Positions 47,841 to 60,053 of a stretch of DNA of 64,000 nucleotides are shown here, one piece after another; the stretch's first letter is position 1; each line of letters starts with the position of its first letter. Below the pieces are notes generated by a model. That model was not told the origin of the DNA, made no database searches, and saw only the letters and a list, made by a program, of their open reading frames with translations. This stretch comes from Lucifuga dentata (taxonomy: Eukaryota > Chordata > Actinopteri > Ophidiiformes > Bythitidae). The position numbers and the translations under genes are program-made. The DNA is taken from the NCBI GenBank assembly GCA_014773175.1, contig VXCM01000699.1, positions 248,001 through 312,000 of the forward strand. Direction: 5' to 3'.

Positions 47841-49464
47841 AGTACTCAATCTATTGAATTAAATATTCTAATTTTCACTTAGGGATCCGTTCGGGTTTTT
47901 TTTTTTTTTTTTTTTTATACTTTAATATGCAAAAAACACCACTGTCCACCTATATGCTCCCTTGCTGTGGTATCGCTGTGCACACTGAGTGAAAATAAGC
48001 ATCATAGGTACTGTCTGTTTAAGGCCCCCTCCTGAAAAGCCGCTCTGTCCTGATTGGCCACCTTCCTCAGGCCTAAGCTGGCAATATCCATAGAGCGTGA
48101 GATGATGGTCAAACATTTTCTTTCTAGCCTTGTATTTTGTGTGTGTTTCTAGCCAGGTGTGTTGGGGTAAATTCAAATGTGTTGCACATTGATATAAGCA
48201 CATTACGGAAGCTTTCAGGGCAGTTCAGACCCTATGTTTTTTTTTTTTTATAACTGGATGCATTTCTGTAGGTGTGACAATGTTCACCATATACCCATAT
48301 TTTTTTTCAACCAACGGTGTAAAAAGAAGGAAAGAAAAAAATTCCACCTTGAATTATCAATTTTATGGCTTTTTATGTTTTGAAGGATGTCATGCTCCTC
48401 TACAGGCTGAATAACTTCAACAACTTGTTTTCCTTTCTAAATCTCTTCATATAATGTCTAAAATGTATTGTGTCACAAAATTTAAACAAAACTCATACAT
48501 GATAAACATACATCTGATATACAAGTTTTTGTTTTTACTCAGCTACTGCAATATTAATCATATGTTGAAATAAAATTGGTCATCGGATTAATTGTAATTA
48601 ATAGAGTAGTAGAAGTATAAAACACCACAAAATGGAATTATTCAAGAACTGCAGCACCTCAGAATTGTACATAAGAATAATAGTTGGGTAAATGTTACTT
48701 TCCACCCCTGCTAGTGAAAAATAACTGTTATTTATAGCTTTATATCTTCCTGCTGGACAAATGATTGCTCAATGGCTGCTGGAACACAGGTTGTGTTTTA
48801 TTGTAATCTTTATTATGTACACAAAGGTTAATGCACCTTATCCACTCCTCACTCGTCTGTTTGTTGACCACAGCCACCATCTGCACGGTTGGCTGTTGTT
48901 ATGTGTGGAGCGGGTGGAGGGACCCCACACTGTGTATGAAGAGTGCCATCTTAGCTTTGCACTTCCGCTTCAGAAAAGCATGAGGCTTTTCACAGTACAA
49001 GATTCTGCCAATCCAGTCCTGATAGTAATGAAATCGTTTTAAGATAAACTTTGTGTGGCTCGCATGGGAACAGGCAGATCTGGCACACTGAAAATTGGCC
49101 TGATCCTGGCCGCAGCTTTATCATATTTGACCATAAAAGCTGATTAACGGATTTTACCCCAGTTGAGTGGGGAGAATGTGGCTGTCTTAGCCTTGTTCCC
49201 CAAGGAACTTTCTGGAATAATCCAGTAGCTCAGCATTCCGTGAAGGAATGTGATGTGAGGAGTATCGAGGAGAATCATTTCTGCCATGTGTGGAAAGCAT
49301 CAGTCCTTTAAAGATTCAAACTGAGCTGCTACAAATGTCCGTTAATGTTTTTCAGTTATAATTCAAGTTTCTATCTTTCCCACTGAAGGTAAACAACAGC
49401 AGCAATGTTTGGATACAGGAGAGAAATTATATTATTGTGAATGTTCTTTGTTCATAAATTAATA
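47841..49464. other. Non-coding DNA with possible repeat at 47.9-48.2 kb
   Basis: The 47940-48200 stretch (CCCCCTCCTGAAAAGCCGCTCTGTCCTGATTGGCCACC) resembles a dispersed fish repeat and gives a 93-codon minus frame without motif. T-runs lie at 47896-47916 and 48237-48250. The 49140-49270 interval may be conserved. No exon was found. Confidence 0.35.
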
Positions 49465-49760
49465 AAGTTTAGTTTGCTTTTAGGTTGAGTTGAGTTTGTT
49501 TGCGTTTGCTTTGGCTTAGCTTATTTAGTTTAGTTTAGCTTGACTTGCCTTAATTTAGCTTATGTTATCTTAGTTCAGCCTACTTTATTTTAGTTTGGTT
49601 AGTTTATTTTGTTTGTTTAGTCTTAGTTTCTTTTGTTGTAGTTAGTTTAGTTTAGCTTAGTGTATTTTAGCTTAGTTTATGGTAGTGTAGCTTAGGTTAG
49701 TTTATTTTAGCGTAATTTAGTTTAACTTATCTGCATTTATCTTACCTTGGTTAGATTATT
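49465..49760. repeat. Degenerate TTTAG/CTTAG pentamer-type satellite
   Basis: About 290 bp built mostly of TTTAG, CTTAG, GTTTAG and TTAGC words on the plus strand (for example TTTAGTTTAGCTTAG), with heavy substitution between units. It looks like an old expanded short tandem repeat. It is not the vertebrate telomere repeat TTAGGG. Confidence 0.7.
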
Positions 49761-52558
49761 TATTTGACAATAAACATAATTTCCATTGCGGCCCTTTGCA
49801 TAAACAGCAAGATGATTACAAGATGATCATGCATGGCAATGTGAATATAATATAAACAAAAATTGAAGAAGAAATGATGTTAATTGTGATGAATTGCCTG
49901 ACTGAGCCAAATTTTCAGGCTCTACAAGTTGATTTTCATGCCGTACAGAACCTGATGGAGAACAGTTGTTGCCTGGAAAGTAGGAAAAAATAGATAGAAA
50001 ATTCTAGAACACTACAACATCATATTGAAAAAAGGAGTAAATATAAAGCATTTGTAACGTGCACAAACTTAAGGTTCTGAGACATTTTCTTGTCATTATT
50101 ATGTAGACCACACATACATGCACATGCTCCGCTGGTGCCTCAGTACTTGCTTGAAACCATAATTGGAAATTATATAATTCATTAGTGAGCTCTGTGAAAT
50201 AAAGGTCATAAAACATTGTAATAGAATCACTATTGATTTGTATCTTGTTGGTATAACACAGGCCCGGCCTATTTGAAACTTTGGTTCTGAACACACAGGC
50301 CTTTATGACTTGCTTCTGGCTCCAATGATGTGCTGTAAAATAATTCTCTACTGTATGTGTATGCATTTTCTCTCGTGCATTATAATTCCAGCTTATTAGA
50401 AATTGCGCCTTGTTTAGTCATGATTTACTGTGTGCAAATGTTCCATTCCTTCTCTTTCTTGTAAATTAAACTTGAATTGCATTTGTGCCTTTTACTCATG
50501 CAAGAACAGATGAGGCATATGGGTGATCTGTGTTCTTACTCAGAAAAAGGATAGCAAGGATGGATAAAATTGACATGCTCTCACCCATATTGTAAATATT
50601 CTATGCAGTAATGAAAAACACAACTTATTACTGCAGAAAACCTATTATGAATCAGTGGTGTATAGATGTTCAAACATTGTTTCAGGCTGTATTATGTGTT
50701 GCGTACATCACATGACCTGCGCCTGCCCGGCAGATTATAATAATAATGACAGGGATCGTTTTCTGACTTTACACAGCTGTCTTCCCATCTGCTTCCTCAC
50801 CTCAAAGACAGGCTTTAATTGATAAATGCAATAAACACATTAACTATTCAGACAGCAATGACCTACGCTAATTTCCGTGTACCAGCACAGGGAGAATATT
50901 TACCTTCAGAATTTTTAAAGAATACTTTCTGATATTTTCTTTTCTTTTCCTGTATTTCATTTAAATTGCAGATTCTTGTGTCAACACCATAATCAATACA
51001 CTATTTGTTTTGCCCACATTTTACCTCTGCGCTGTTTTTCATTGTAAATCGTATCTGGAAGTTAAAATACAGGGGTACACTGAAAATGACATAACATTCA
51101 TGGTGTATAAATTTTCTAAAATGATGTAGCTTATAAAATGATCTTATGATTGATTCCAAGCATATGAACTGGTATTAAAATTTTATGTAGCCTTCAAAGA
51201 AATGAGTGACCTGGCTCAGGCACACATTTCCGAGCTGTTTTCTTCTCGTGTACAAAAATGAAATCTTGGCTCAACAACAAAACCAGACTGTTCCAAAGGC
51301 TAGAAGATACTCAAATATTTTGAAAGTACTGTGTTATAATTGCATGGATGTTATAAGATTCTTGACACTGGTTGGTGTAGAAATAATATTTTGGCTGATC
51401 AACATTATTCATGCTTCGCTAACAATTTCTTGAGAATATTCCAATCCTCCTCTTTAAATCTGCTCCATCACTGCTGTCATTCAAATACATGGGCCGCTAA
51501 TAGATTTTCTTTTGCTTGCCGTTTGCCATATCAGTCCGACTGTCAGCATGGGAGACGAGAAGCATTGAGAGTTTCTCTGCTGCTTCAGCAGATCTGATGA
51601 TAGAGGAAACTGTATCTGCTTAAGCCATGCAGAGGAGTTTTCTTACACTGTGGACATTGTACCAATTGCTTTGGGTATAGTTTACTGTATAAAGTACAGT
51701 ATTTCAATCATAGTACTGTGTATGGATGTTACTGAATACAGATACAGATATGAATAGATAGGTATTCTGAATAGAGAATATCACTCAAACTGTATGTCTC
51801 CAGTATTCATTTTTTCATGTTTTTTTTTTTGTTTTTTTTTTGTTTTGTTTTTTTTTTACTGCATGAGTCTGTGTACAGTGTTAATTAATATTTCAAGCAG
51901 AAAACAAGTGATCTCATTTTTAAGTCCCATAACCTCCTCTTGGAAGTAACAGGAAACAATTTCAGACAGAAACCAGCCATTTTGTAATATTCTCACCGTT
52001 TATTTGTTGCATTGCATACTGCTGGTTTGCATCCAAACAAAGATTCACATACAGATATTAGTTTGAACTAAACAAATACAGACAGATAGCAGTTTTACTG
52101 TACATCCTTTCTCAATATTGTCCTGTCTGTTGCTTGTAATTGAAGCCATGTTTCTATGTAGGTTTTGTGAAGTTAAGCACAGAGCTGATTCCTATAGAGA
52201 TACTGAGATAATGTTTATGTGACATTTCCACTCACTGATTTGAGTTTATTGGAATTGTTTTTTGTGGGCTTGCTGTTTTTATTTCTTACAACAGTGCATG
52301 TTTAATGTCAATATATTATCCCAAATAAAATAAGTGTTTCTCTTGTTATGTTAGGTACTGCTGATTAGCTCAGGAAATGACATTTTTTACACCACTGTCA
52401 TGTTCAAAAAGCCCAGAGATTATGATTTTTGCATACTATTGAAAAAGGCGTCCATTTACGCACGTATCTTCGGTTCTGTGTATGACACTGAAAGGCTATT
52501 ATATTTGAATGTACCTGTATATGGATTTATGTGGATTGATAATATATGGAAGAGAGGT
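49761..52558. other. Non-coding DNA with candidate conserved blocks
   Basis: The 50700-50910 interval (GGCTTTAATTGATAAATGC, AACTATTCAGACAGCAATGACC) and the 51420-51640 interval are repeat-free and could be conserved elements. A T-rich tract interrupted by G lies at 51820-51859. No exon was recognised. Confidence 0.35.
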
Positions 52559-52660
52559 TTAAAGGCCTTACCACCCATTTTGCATGTTTGAGCCTAATAT
52601 ATTCAATTATCATACATGTAACGTTACTGACAACCATTTCCCAAAGCATACTACTGGAAT

Positions 52661-54670
52661 AGAATAGAATAGAATAGCTTTATTGTCATTATACGTAACA
52701 TATAATGAAACTACAGGTGCTTCTCCCTTAGTGCATAAGTGTAAAGTATAAAAAAGAGTAAAAACAACTTTGTACACATCTATTTAAATTATATTTACAC
52801 AGCTGAAAAGATAAATATACTTATCAAAGTGTATATCAAAGTATATCAAAAGTGTATATCAAAGTATATCAAAAAAAGTGTATCAAGTATATTTATATAT
52901 ATAGATATAGATGTGTGTATTTCGATATTTACAACAGTAGCAGGGATGGTAGCAGCAATCAATAAGTATTGCACAGAGTAATAAACACCAGGTAGTTAGC
53001 AGCAATCAGAATATTAGTTAGCAGCAATCAGAATATATTTCACAGTTTACATGGTACCGATTTAAAGTGGTGAACAAGGTGCCATGGGAACAGAATTGCA
53101 CATGATGGTGACGTTGACAGAGTAATGTCCAGGTCAGCGGTGATTTAGTGTTCTGATGGCCCAAGGGTAGAAACTGTTCCTTAGTCTGGATGTGCGGGCC
53201 TTCATTGACCTGTAGCGCTTGCCAGAAGGCATCCGTTCAAACAGGTGATGCGCTGGGTGCGAGGGGTCTTTGAGGATGGCGGTGGACCTTCGCAGGCATC
53301 TGGAGCCGGCGATCTCCTCCAGGGAGGGCAGAGGGCAGCCGACGATTTTCTGGGCCGTGTTTATGACCCTCTGCAGGGCCTTCCTGTCCGCAGCCGAGCT
53401 CCCAGCGTACCAGGCAGAGATGCAGTATGTAATTACACTCTCGATGGTGGAACGGTAGAAGGTCACCAGCAGCCTCTGATCCAGTTTGTTCTTCCTGAGG
53501 ACCCTCAGGAAGTGTAGTCTCTGCTGGGCCTTCGCCATCACTGCTTTGGTGTTAACGGACCAGGTCAGCTCCCCCGATAAGTGGACTCCTAGGAATCTGA
53601 AGGAGCTCACTGTCTCCACCACGTCCCCATTGATGTAAAGAGGGGCGTGGTCCACTCTGGTCCTTCGGAAGTCTACAATGACCTCCTTGGTTTTTGAGGT
53701 GTTCAGCAGCAGGTTGTTGGCTAAACACCACGTGGACAGATGTTCCACCTCCTCTCTGTAGGCAGCCTCGTCCCCTCCTGTGATGAGCCCAACCAGTGTG
53801 GTGTCATCCGCAAACTTAAAGATGGAGTTGGACGGATGGGAAGGTACACAGTCATGTGTGTATAGGGTGTACAGGAGAGGGCTCAGCACGCAGCCTTGGG
53901 GAGAGCCGGTGCTCAGAGTTAGGGTGGAGGACAGGTGGGAGCCCAGCCTCACTGACTGTGGTCTGTCAGTGAGGAAGTTCTTTATCCATGCACAGGTGGA
54001 GGGGGGGAGGTGCAGGTCCAGCAGTTTTTTAATGAGAATGTCCGGGATAATTGTGTTGAAAGCTGAACTGAAGTCTATGAACAGCAGTCTGACATAGGTC
54101 CCAGGTTGATCCAGGTGGCTCAGCGTCGATTGGAGGGCGAGGGTGATGGCGTCCTCGGTGGAGCGGTTTGCCCTGTAGGCAAACTGATGGGGATCAAATG
54201 CTGAGGGGAGGCAGTCCTTGATGTGACGTGAGACTAGCCTTTCAAAGCACTTCATCACCAGCGATGTGAGCGCGATGGGCCTGAAGTTGTTCAGGCTGCT
54301 GTTTGTGGGTGTTTTGGGGACGGGGATGATGGTGGCTGATTTGAAGCAGGCGGGGATGGTGGCTTGGGTCAGGGACAGATTGAATAATCTGGTGAGGATC
54401 TCTGAGAGTTCGTTTGCACATGCCACCAGTACCTTACCAGGTATTCCATCCGGACCAGCAGCTTTCCTCGGGTTAACTGACCTGAGTTCACGCCTCACCT
54501 GGTGCTGGTGAAGGGTCAGTGAGGTGCTGCTGTAGGTTGGGGGGGGGGGTCGATGGCCTACTGACCTCAAACCGTGCAAAAAAACTGTTCAGTTCCTCGG
54601 CCAGTGAAGCATCGGCTTTAACAGTTGAGATGTTGCTACCCCTGTAGTTGATGATGTGGTTTATAAAGGG
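52661..54670 (-). mobile_element. 5'-truncated L2/CR1-clade LINE
   Basis: A non-LTR retrotransposon on the minus strand, about 2.0 kb. It carries a reverse-transcriptase frame, a 3' UTR of about 470 bp with local duplications (the AGTGTATATCAAAGTATATC motif at about 52825-52890 and the AGCAGCAATCAG motif at about 52950-53030), and a 3' end reading ATGACAATAAAGCTATTCTATTC. It therefore ends in AATAAAG plus an (ATTCT)n pentamer array rather than poly(A), as is typical of fish L2-type elements. The 5' end, including ORF1 and the endonuclease, is missing, as expected from incomplete reverse transcription. The element lies inside TTAA-family copy 5, so it inserted later. Confidence 0.88.
53134..54579 (-). 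pseudogene. LINE reverse transcriptase (ORF2 C-terminal portion)
   Basis: A 481-codon frame with the RT blocks in order: NPRKAAGPDGIPG (about 36-48), NNFRPIALTS (97-106), FAYRANRSTEDAI (133-145), LLFIDFSSAFN with catalytic Asp near 169, GSPQGCVLSPLL (225-236), FKFADDTTLVG with the catalytic DD at 258-259, and FRFLGVHLS (327-335). The C-terminal region RVINTAQKIVGCPLPSLEEI... is typical of the L2/CR1/Rex group. The apurinic-type endonuclease domain is absent because of 5' truncation. Upstream RT-linked sequence (about 54665-54550) is open in another frame. The two frames are separated by an 11-C tract (complement of 54539-54549), so this copy is probably frameshifted. The start Met given is not a natural start. 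Confidence 0.85.
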
Positions 54671-55148
54671 TGAATTGGTTTCAGTTCATTCTGGTACGCT
54701 ATTAAAATCAACTTGTTGATACTTGAAACGTTCTTGGGATAGGTAATCCATCATCGCAAACAAGACGTGCATTCAGGTTTTTTTCAAAGTTATGTAATTT
54801 TAGCATTTAAATGAAATAAAAAGCGCAGAGTGACTATATATCTCCACCGGAGAAAAACATTCACTCTGCACTCGGCCAATATAGTTCCCAAAAGAAGACC
54901 TGCGTTTATTGCAAAATTTAAATGACCGTGACTTCATAAGGCTGCGTAACTATTAGCAGGCGAAACATCAATTTTTAAGGTGGGTGTATCACTTGAATAT
55001 TTGATTTTGAAAGATTAAGAGATTGCAAAATATAAGGAAAGCTGAAATACCGTTTTATCCTTTGGAAAATGGTTGTCAGTAACGTAACATGTATGAAAAT
55101 TGAATATATTAGGCTCAAACATGCAAAATGACTGGTATGGTCCTTTAA

Positions 55149-56564
55149 TTTCTGTGAATTTTGTAGGTATAGTGTAGGTACATCTATATATGTGTATGTA
55201 CATATCTCATGTGCTTTTGCTCCTGCAATGTGCTGTTTTAATTATAGTAAATGATAACATCAAACACAACATGGGAGGAAATATACAAGAAATAACAAAT
55301 AATAATAACAAAGTGGGCTGCTTCCCTCCGCATATAACTGTTTATTTTAACATCTGAATTACAAGATTTTGGGTCCATCAGACTTAACTGCTTGGACAGT
55401 AATATTACTCTTTAGAATAAACACTCCATTCTTGAATATACATTAGCTTGCTAAATGAAGCTAAAAACTAATTAAGAAGTGGCAGAGTGATTAATAAGGA
55501 TGTTTTCTGTTGCTGCATGTCAAAAGTTGGTGTGGTGTCTCTATCCTTGTACACTGAAGTTTAAAGTTGCTCTTCCTTTTGTAACTTATTACAATTTTGT
55601 AGGCAGGCGGTCCACAACAATGTCAGGATGTCACCATACCTTCACACTTCCACACTTCTAGGCTTGTCACCTGTCACACACTATCCACTGCTGCCCTGGA
55701 GCTAATGCACTCCACCCTATCAAAGTCTGCATATGGAAAACTACTGAAGAAACATCCCAGTGAAGTTTCTGTGCAGTGAACCAAATATATCCTTATTCTT
55801 TCTGTGAGCTATGGTGCAATAAGCATCTTCAGAAAGCTTTACTGTGCAGCCCTGATGGCAGTACATAAATTAATCGGAGAATGCAGTGCTCACTTTGGAA
55901 TATTATGCAGAGAAGGTGCCATGGGTTGTTTCTACCACCACTGCAGCAACATTACTGTGATTAATGCCCCGTTTCACCCATCCCAAAGTTAAAAAGTCCT
56001 AAAACTGCTTTTTGTCCTTCTGCTAATGCACCAGCCAGTTTGACCTAATTGTGGCCCATCTGAAGCTGGAAAGCTGCTCACTGAGACAGTTATTAACTAT
56101 CCCATTTCCCTGTCATGAAATTGCAATTGCATCAGAGCATTTAATGTTTAATACTTCTATAAATTTGCCAGCATGTGTCCTATACTCTTGGAGGCTGAAC
56201 TTTCACTGCACTTCCATTGTCTCTTACTGTGACATACAGCCCTTTTTCCATCACCCCTCACTGTTTCTGAGAGAGAGGAGGGGACAGTACATCTATAGTG
56301 CATAATTCAATGGGTCTAATCTAATTATGGCCAGATCCGTAAGGAGTAAAGTCATGGAGTTGTTAAATTAAGAATGTGCACTGATCCTTCCATAGAATCC
56401 ACCCAAACTCCTATGCTGTCAGCGATACTGTCTTCATTTGGGTTTATTAGTGTGTCTTTCATCAAGCTGAGAACATTTATTCACTGCTGAATGACAAGTT
56501 TTTATTTTTTAATCACATAATCTTGATGATTTTATAGTCATATATACTTATATATATATATAAG

Positions 56565-56596
<32 letters not shown>

Positions 56597-58994
56597 ACAT
56601 ACTGTATACTCAAACTGGTTGCAAATGTGGTACTAAATATAAAACCGATCTAACTTTTATGTTCTGACATTTTATCCAGGAACTGTTAGTAAGGTGGGCA
56701 AAAATATTGAGAATCATTTTTAAAAAGCCTTAAAACAAAAACCTCATTTAATTTCTTGAGTACAGAGAAAATAGTTTTAAAATTAAAATGATTTTGGGTG
56801 CAATGTGAAGTTCAGTTTATTATGTAGATTTTTTTTTTCATGGTATTTGGATTTTTAATCTTTAAAATGTCTGATACCTTATACTTATAAAAAGATTTCA
56901 TTTGCAAACACAAATAACTTTCTAAAAAATTGCAAAAATCATGTTTCATCGTGCATTCCCTGTAAATCATCAAATCTGGTATGGACCTGGAATGCACAAA
57001 TGAAAAATATGACTTTACAGTTTTATATTTTTTTTTATATTTTTTAAAAAAATGAAGTTTATCTGTCTTTGCAAATGAACTCATTATGATATCACAAAAT
57101 ATGCTTGGAGTGGCAGGTCTTTATCATGGTACATCTGTAAACCTCAAGGTGGCAGCCCAGCCACTGCCTGACTTCCCACTGAGAACTCATAAACAGATAG
57201 ACCTCTAACTGGCAACAAACTGCATCACAAGAGATTTTTATCAAAGTCTGGCAAAGTTGGTTTTATTTTCATTTAGAACAGCTGGTAATGTATTGGTATA
57301 AACTAGTTTCTAATGTCCTAAACTGGGAATTGGTGGTCAAATTCTGTTTTTTGGTCTCTCCTTCACTTCATCTTAGAGCTCTTAAACCTTTGGCTAAACA
57401 CATGGCTGTTCCCAGTCTATGCCCAAATTCAGCCCAGCTGCCTGTTGTCCCCAATGCTGTTGTCAGAGGTTAATGGAAGGGTCTGGGGTCCATGATGAAA
57501 AGACACAACCTGTGCTGAGGCCTGTGTTTAAAGTTAAGCTAAAGCCTAAAGCAGGCCTGCAGGCTGGAAAGGCCTGCTGTGTAATGAGGGAAGGTCCTGG
57601 TGATACATCTGTACTGTATTTTTAACTGAGGAGGAACAGAAACAACACTGGGAAATGACCCTTTAAACACGACACGTAAAAATTATTTTAAATTTATGAT
57701 GGAGACAGTTCAGTCGAAATTATCATTTGATTATTTCCCACCGGCCAAATGCCAAATTAGAGCTGTACAATAACAATATTATGTCTGTCATCAGTGACTG
57801 CATTTCCGATTCAATACAGAAGGTGAGAGATAGTCACAACAGTCACTCCAAGAATTTTTTCCTTTTTTCAGAAAATTCAAGCTGGTCTCTCATCTCAATA
57901 TTCAATAGGGTCAGACTGCCAAGAAACAAGAACACACAATGTGCCATCTGCTAAATTATAGTCCTCTCATCAACCCTGTCCATTCTGAGTTTCTCAAAGA
58001 TGACATCAATAAGCAATAATGACCAGAGGGTATGCTTATCTGAAAGCGATATTAAAGAGATTGTTTAAAAAGGATGGATGCATTTATTTATTCCTTCTTA
58101 TCTTTTTTTCAACTGACATCATTCCAAGAGGTTTCTATGGTGAAAATCCAAGTGAATCATTCAATTAAAAATTTGCTTTGGGCATAAAATTATATTTTAT
58201 AGTTGAAAAATAACTCTGATGAACATGAAGTCAATATTCATGCAGAAGAAACGGCATTTGCTGATACGTGAAAAGAGATGATCACAGTCAAGCTTGGCTT
58301 CACTCCAGTGCTCAGATATCCAAACACAGACGCAGACTCTGTGTGTCTGTCTGCATTAGCTGCCCACCATTCTGGATGCTTCTGTCTTAGTTTAGGGTCA
58401 GAAGATTTAAACATGACCCATAATTGAATGCAAAAGGGCTTTGAGACCCTGTTCCTGCAGTCTGTCCCTGGTGACTGACCAGTTTACAAACGTGGAGTGG
58501 GGTGGGTCTCTCTTCATTTCACCAGCACATATCAGGTGGAAGAAGTGGGAGTATAGCACATGTACCTGATTTACACTCAGCATTTTTCATTGCCTACTTT
58601 TCGAGTCTTATTGCTGGAATTTTGTATCTGTTTATGTCACCAGCCCCGTATGTTCCTCTAGGATTTGAAATTCATGTGCTGTCTCAATTGTCAATCATAC
58701 TGACAGCTTGAGAGAGTGTTCCAACTGCTGAAGCCAAATGCTTTATAGTGATAACTCTAAATAGTGCTTAAATTATAATTACTAGTAAGCCTATAAAAAG
58801 GAGTTTATGGTCTAATGTGAATGAGAGGAAATAAGCTGAAGAAGAAAGAAAAGTGTTTACTGTACTGTCTATAAGTACATACTTTGCATTATAAAAAATC
58901 ATGTGCACTTATTTTGGTTTAATTCATGACATCAGTATATAAAAATTCAATATTTCTGTAGTGAATTTAGCATGGTAAAAGATTTTAACATATG
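55149..58994. other. Non-coding DNA with candidate conserved blocks
   Basis: A (TA)n(CA)n tract lies at 56541-56597. The 55800-56350 interval (AGTACATAAATTAATCGG, TGTGATTAATGCCCC, TCTAATTATGGCCAG) and the 58250-58480 interval are repeat-free with homeodomain-like cores and might be conserved. No exon or RNA gene was recognised. Confidence 0.35.
56541..56597. repeat. (TA)n(CA)n microsatellite
   Basis: A short TATATA stretch leads into about 15 CA units. Confidence 0.9.
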
Positions 58995-58997
58995 CAT

Positions 58998-59042
<45 letters not shown>
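58995..59042. repeat. (CA)n microsatellite
   Basis: About 23 CA units. They form part of the left arm of an inverted pair with the (GT)n at 59142-59162. Confidence 0.95.
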
Positions 59043-59044
<2 letters not shown>

Positions 59045-59450
59045 AGCTGAATTTACACCTTACAATAAAATGTGATCTGTAGCCAGATACCTTGTCCAGA
59101 TAAGGAAGAAATATGTGTTAAAGCAAGGTGTAAATTGAACTTTGGTGTGTGTGTGTGTGTGTAAGAATGCTGCAATGAAATCAGAATGCAATCCAATCAT
59201 CCACCACATTCAGATGTGATTGGACTTCAGTCACAACTTGCCAGGTATAAATTCAGTCTATACAGCTGGGACACATTTGTGAGATAAAATCCACCACAAG
59301 GTACAATATCTACGTCACCCCACCTTGTTTTCCCAGTGCTGCTCATTTTTGTAAATTACTGGGAGTTCCAACTTGCTGTAAATTTCTGTAAATGCTTTCC
59401 TAAGTATTGCCAGTTGCAGGGCAGTTTACACCTCCAGTTGTGTGGTTCTA
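59043..59450 (+). repeat. Inverted-repeat family B, copy 1
   Basis: AATTTACACCTTACAATAAAATG (59050) is mirrored by GCAAGGTGTAAATTG (59123-59137), with (CA)n and (GT)n at the outer flanks, so the segment can form a hairpin. Further on, ATCCAATC, TCACAACTTGCCAGGTATAAA, GGGACACATTTGTGAGATAAAATCCAC and TGGGAGTTCCAAC recur in the same order at 63340-63500. No coding capacity. Confidence 0.6.
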
Positions 59451-59832
59451 ATGAGTCCAGTGACTCACGACTGCTGTATGACCACAGTGATCCTCACATG
59501 ACTCCCATGTGACCCAAAGAGTCATCTGGCCCGAGGTGTGAACAAGTGCTGAAAGGTTTTCAAGACTAAAAAGCAAGTTCAGTTAATTTAAACTCCTACT
59601 CACAGATATCCAATGACCTGGATGACTGACACCCTTCATAGACTTGTTAATAAAGTTATTTTGAATCTGGAGTTTTGCCTGGTTATAAATGCATACTGCA
59701 CATGGAGCATGGATAGTGACATCCCACACAACAAACATAATAGTTATTCTAAAAAATTGATTAAGTTCAGCCATGGAGCAAAGAGGACACATAGGCTTTA
59801 ATTACATAATGCCCCACTTGGTTAAAAAAATA

Positions 59833-59912
59833 AAAAATAAAATAAATTAATTAATTAATTAATAAATAATAATAATAATAATAAGAAGAAGAAGAAGAAG
59901 AAGAAGAAGAAT
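59833..59912. repeat. Compound AT-rich microsatellite
   Basis: (AAAT)n, (TTAA)n, (AAT)n and (GAA)n succeed one another without spacers. Confidence 0.9.
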
Positions 59913-59924
59913 GACTCACCTACT

Positions 59925-60053
59925 GAGATCCAATCACAGTGCAGGCAGAATCCAGATAAGGTATAAATGCAAGACCTGATATCAAATATCATTATTCAGT
60001 TAAGTATCCACATACAGTCATTGCATTTTAATGCAAGGTGTAAAAGGGGCCAT
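59925..60053 (-). repeat. Inverted-repeat family B, copy 2 (partial)
   Basis: Contains GATCCAATCACAGTGC, CCAGATAAGGTATAAATGC and the terminal-like phrase TTGCATTTTAATGCAAGGTGTAAAAGGGGCCA. The complement of the last phrase, GGCC...TTTACACCTTGCATTAAAATGC, matches the left end of copy 3 at 63243 (GGCCTGTTTACACTTTGGATTAAAATGC). Confidence 0.6.

Larger units (their letters stand above)
52559..55148 (+). mobile_element. TTAA inverted-repeat element, copy 5, split by a LINE
   Basis: The left arm (52559-52660) starts TTAAAGGCCTTACC and carries CATGTTTGAGCCTAATATATTCAATT. The right part (about 54665-55148) carries GGTTTCAGTTCATTCTGG, the ACTTGTTGATACTT block, GTTATGTAATTTTAGC, GGTGGGTGTATCACTTG and the inverted end GGCTCAAACATGCAAAATGACTGGTATGGTCC plus TTAA. 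Removing the LINE leaves an element of about 580 bp. The interval between the arms in copy 3 (AAAAATTTTCTTCCTACC) is absent here, so a short deletion accompanies the insertion. Confidence 0.8.

Noticed and set aside
49465..49760. Telomere-like array
   Set aside because: Words are TTTAG and CTTAG rather than TTAGGG, and the array is heavily degenerate.
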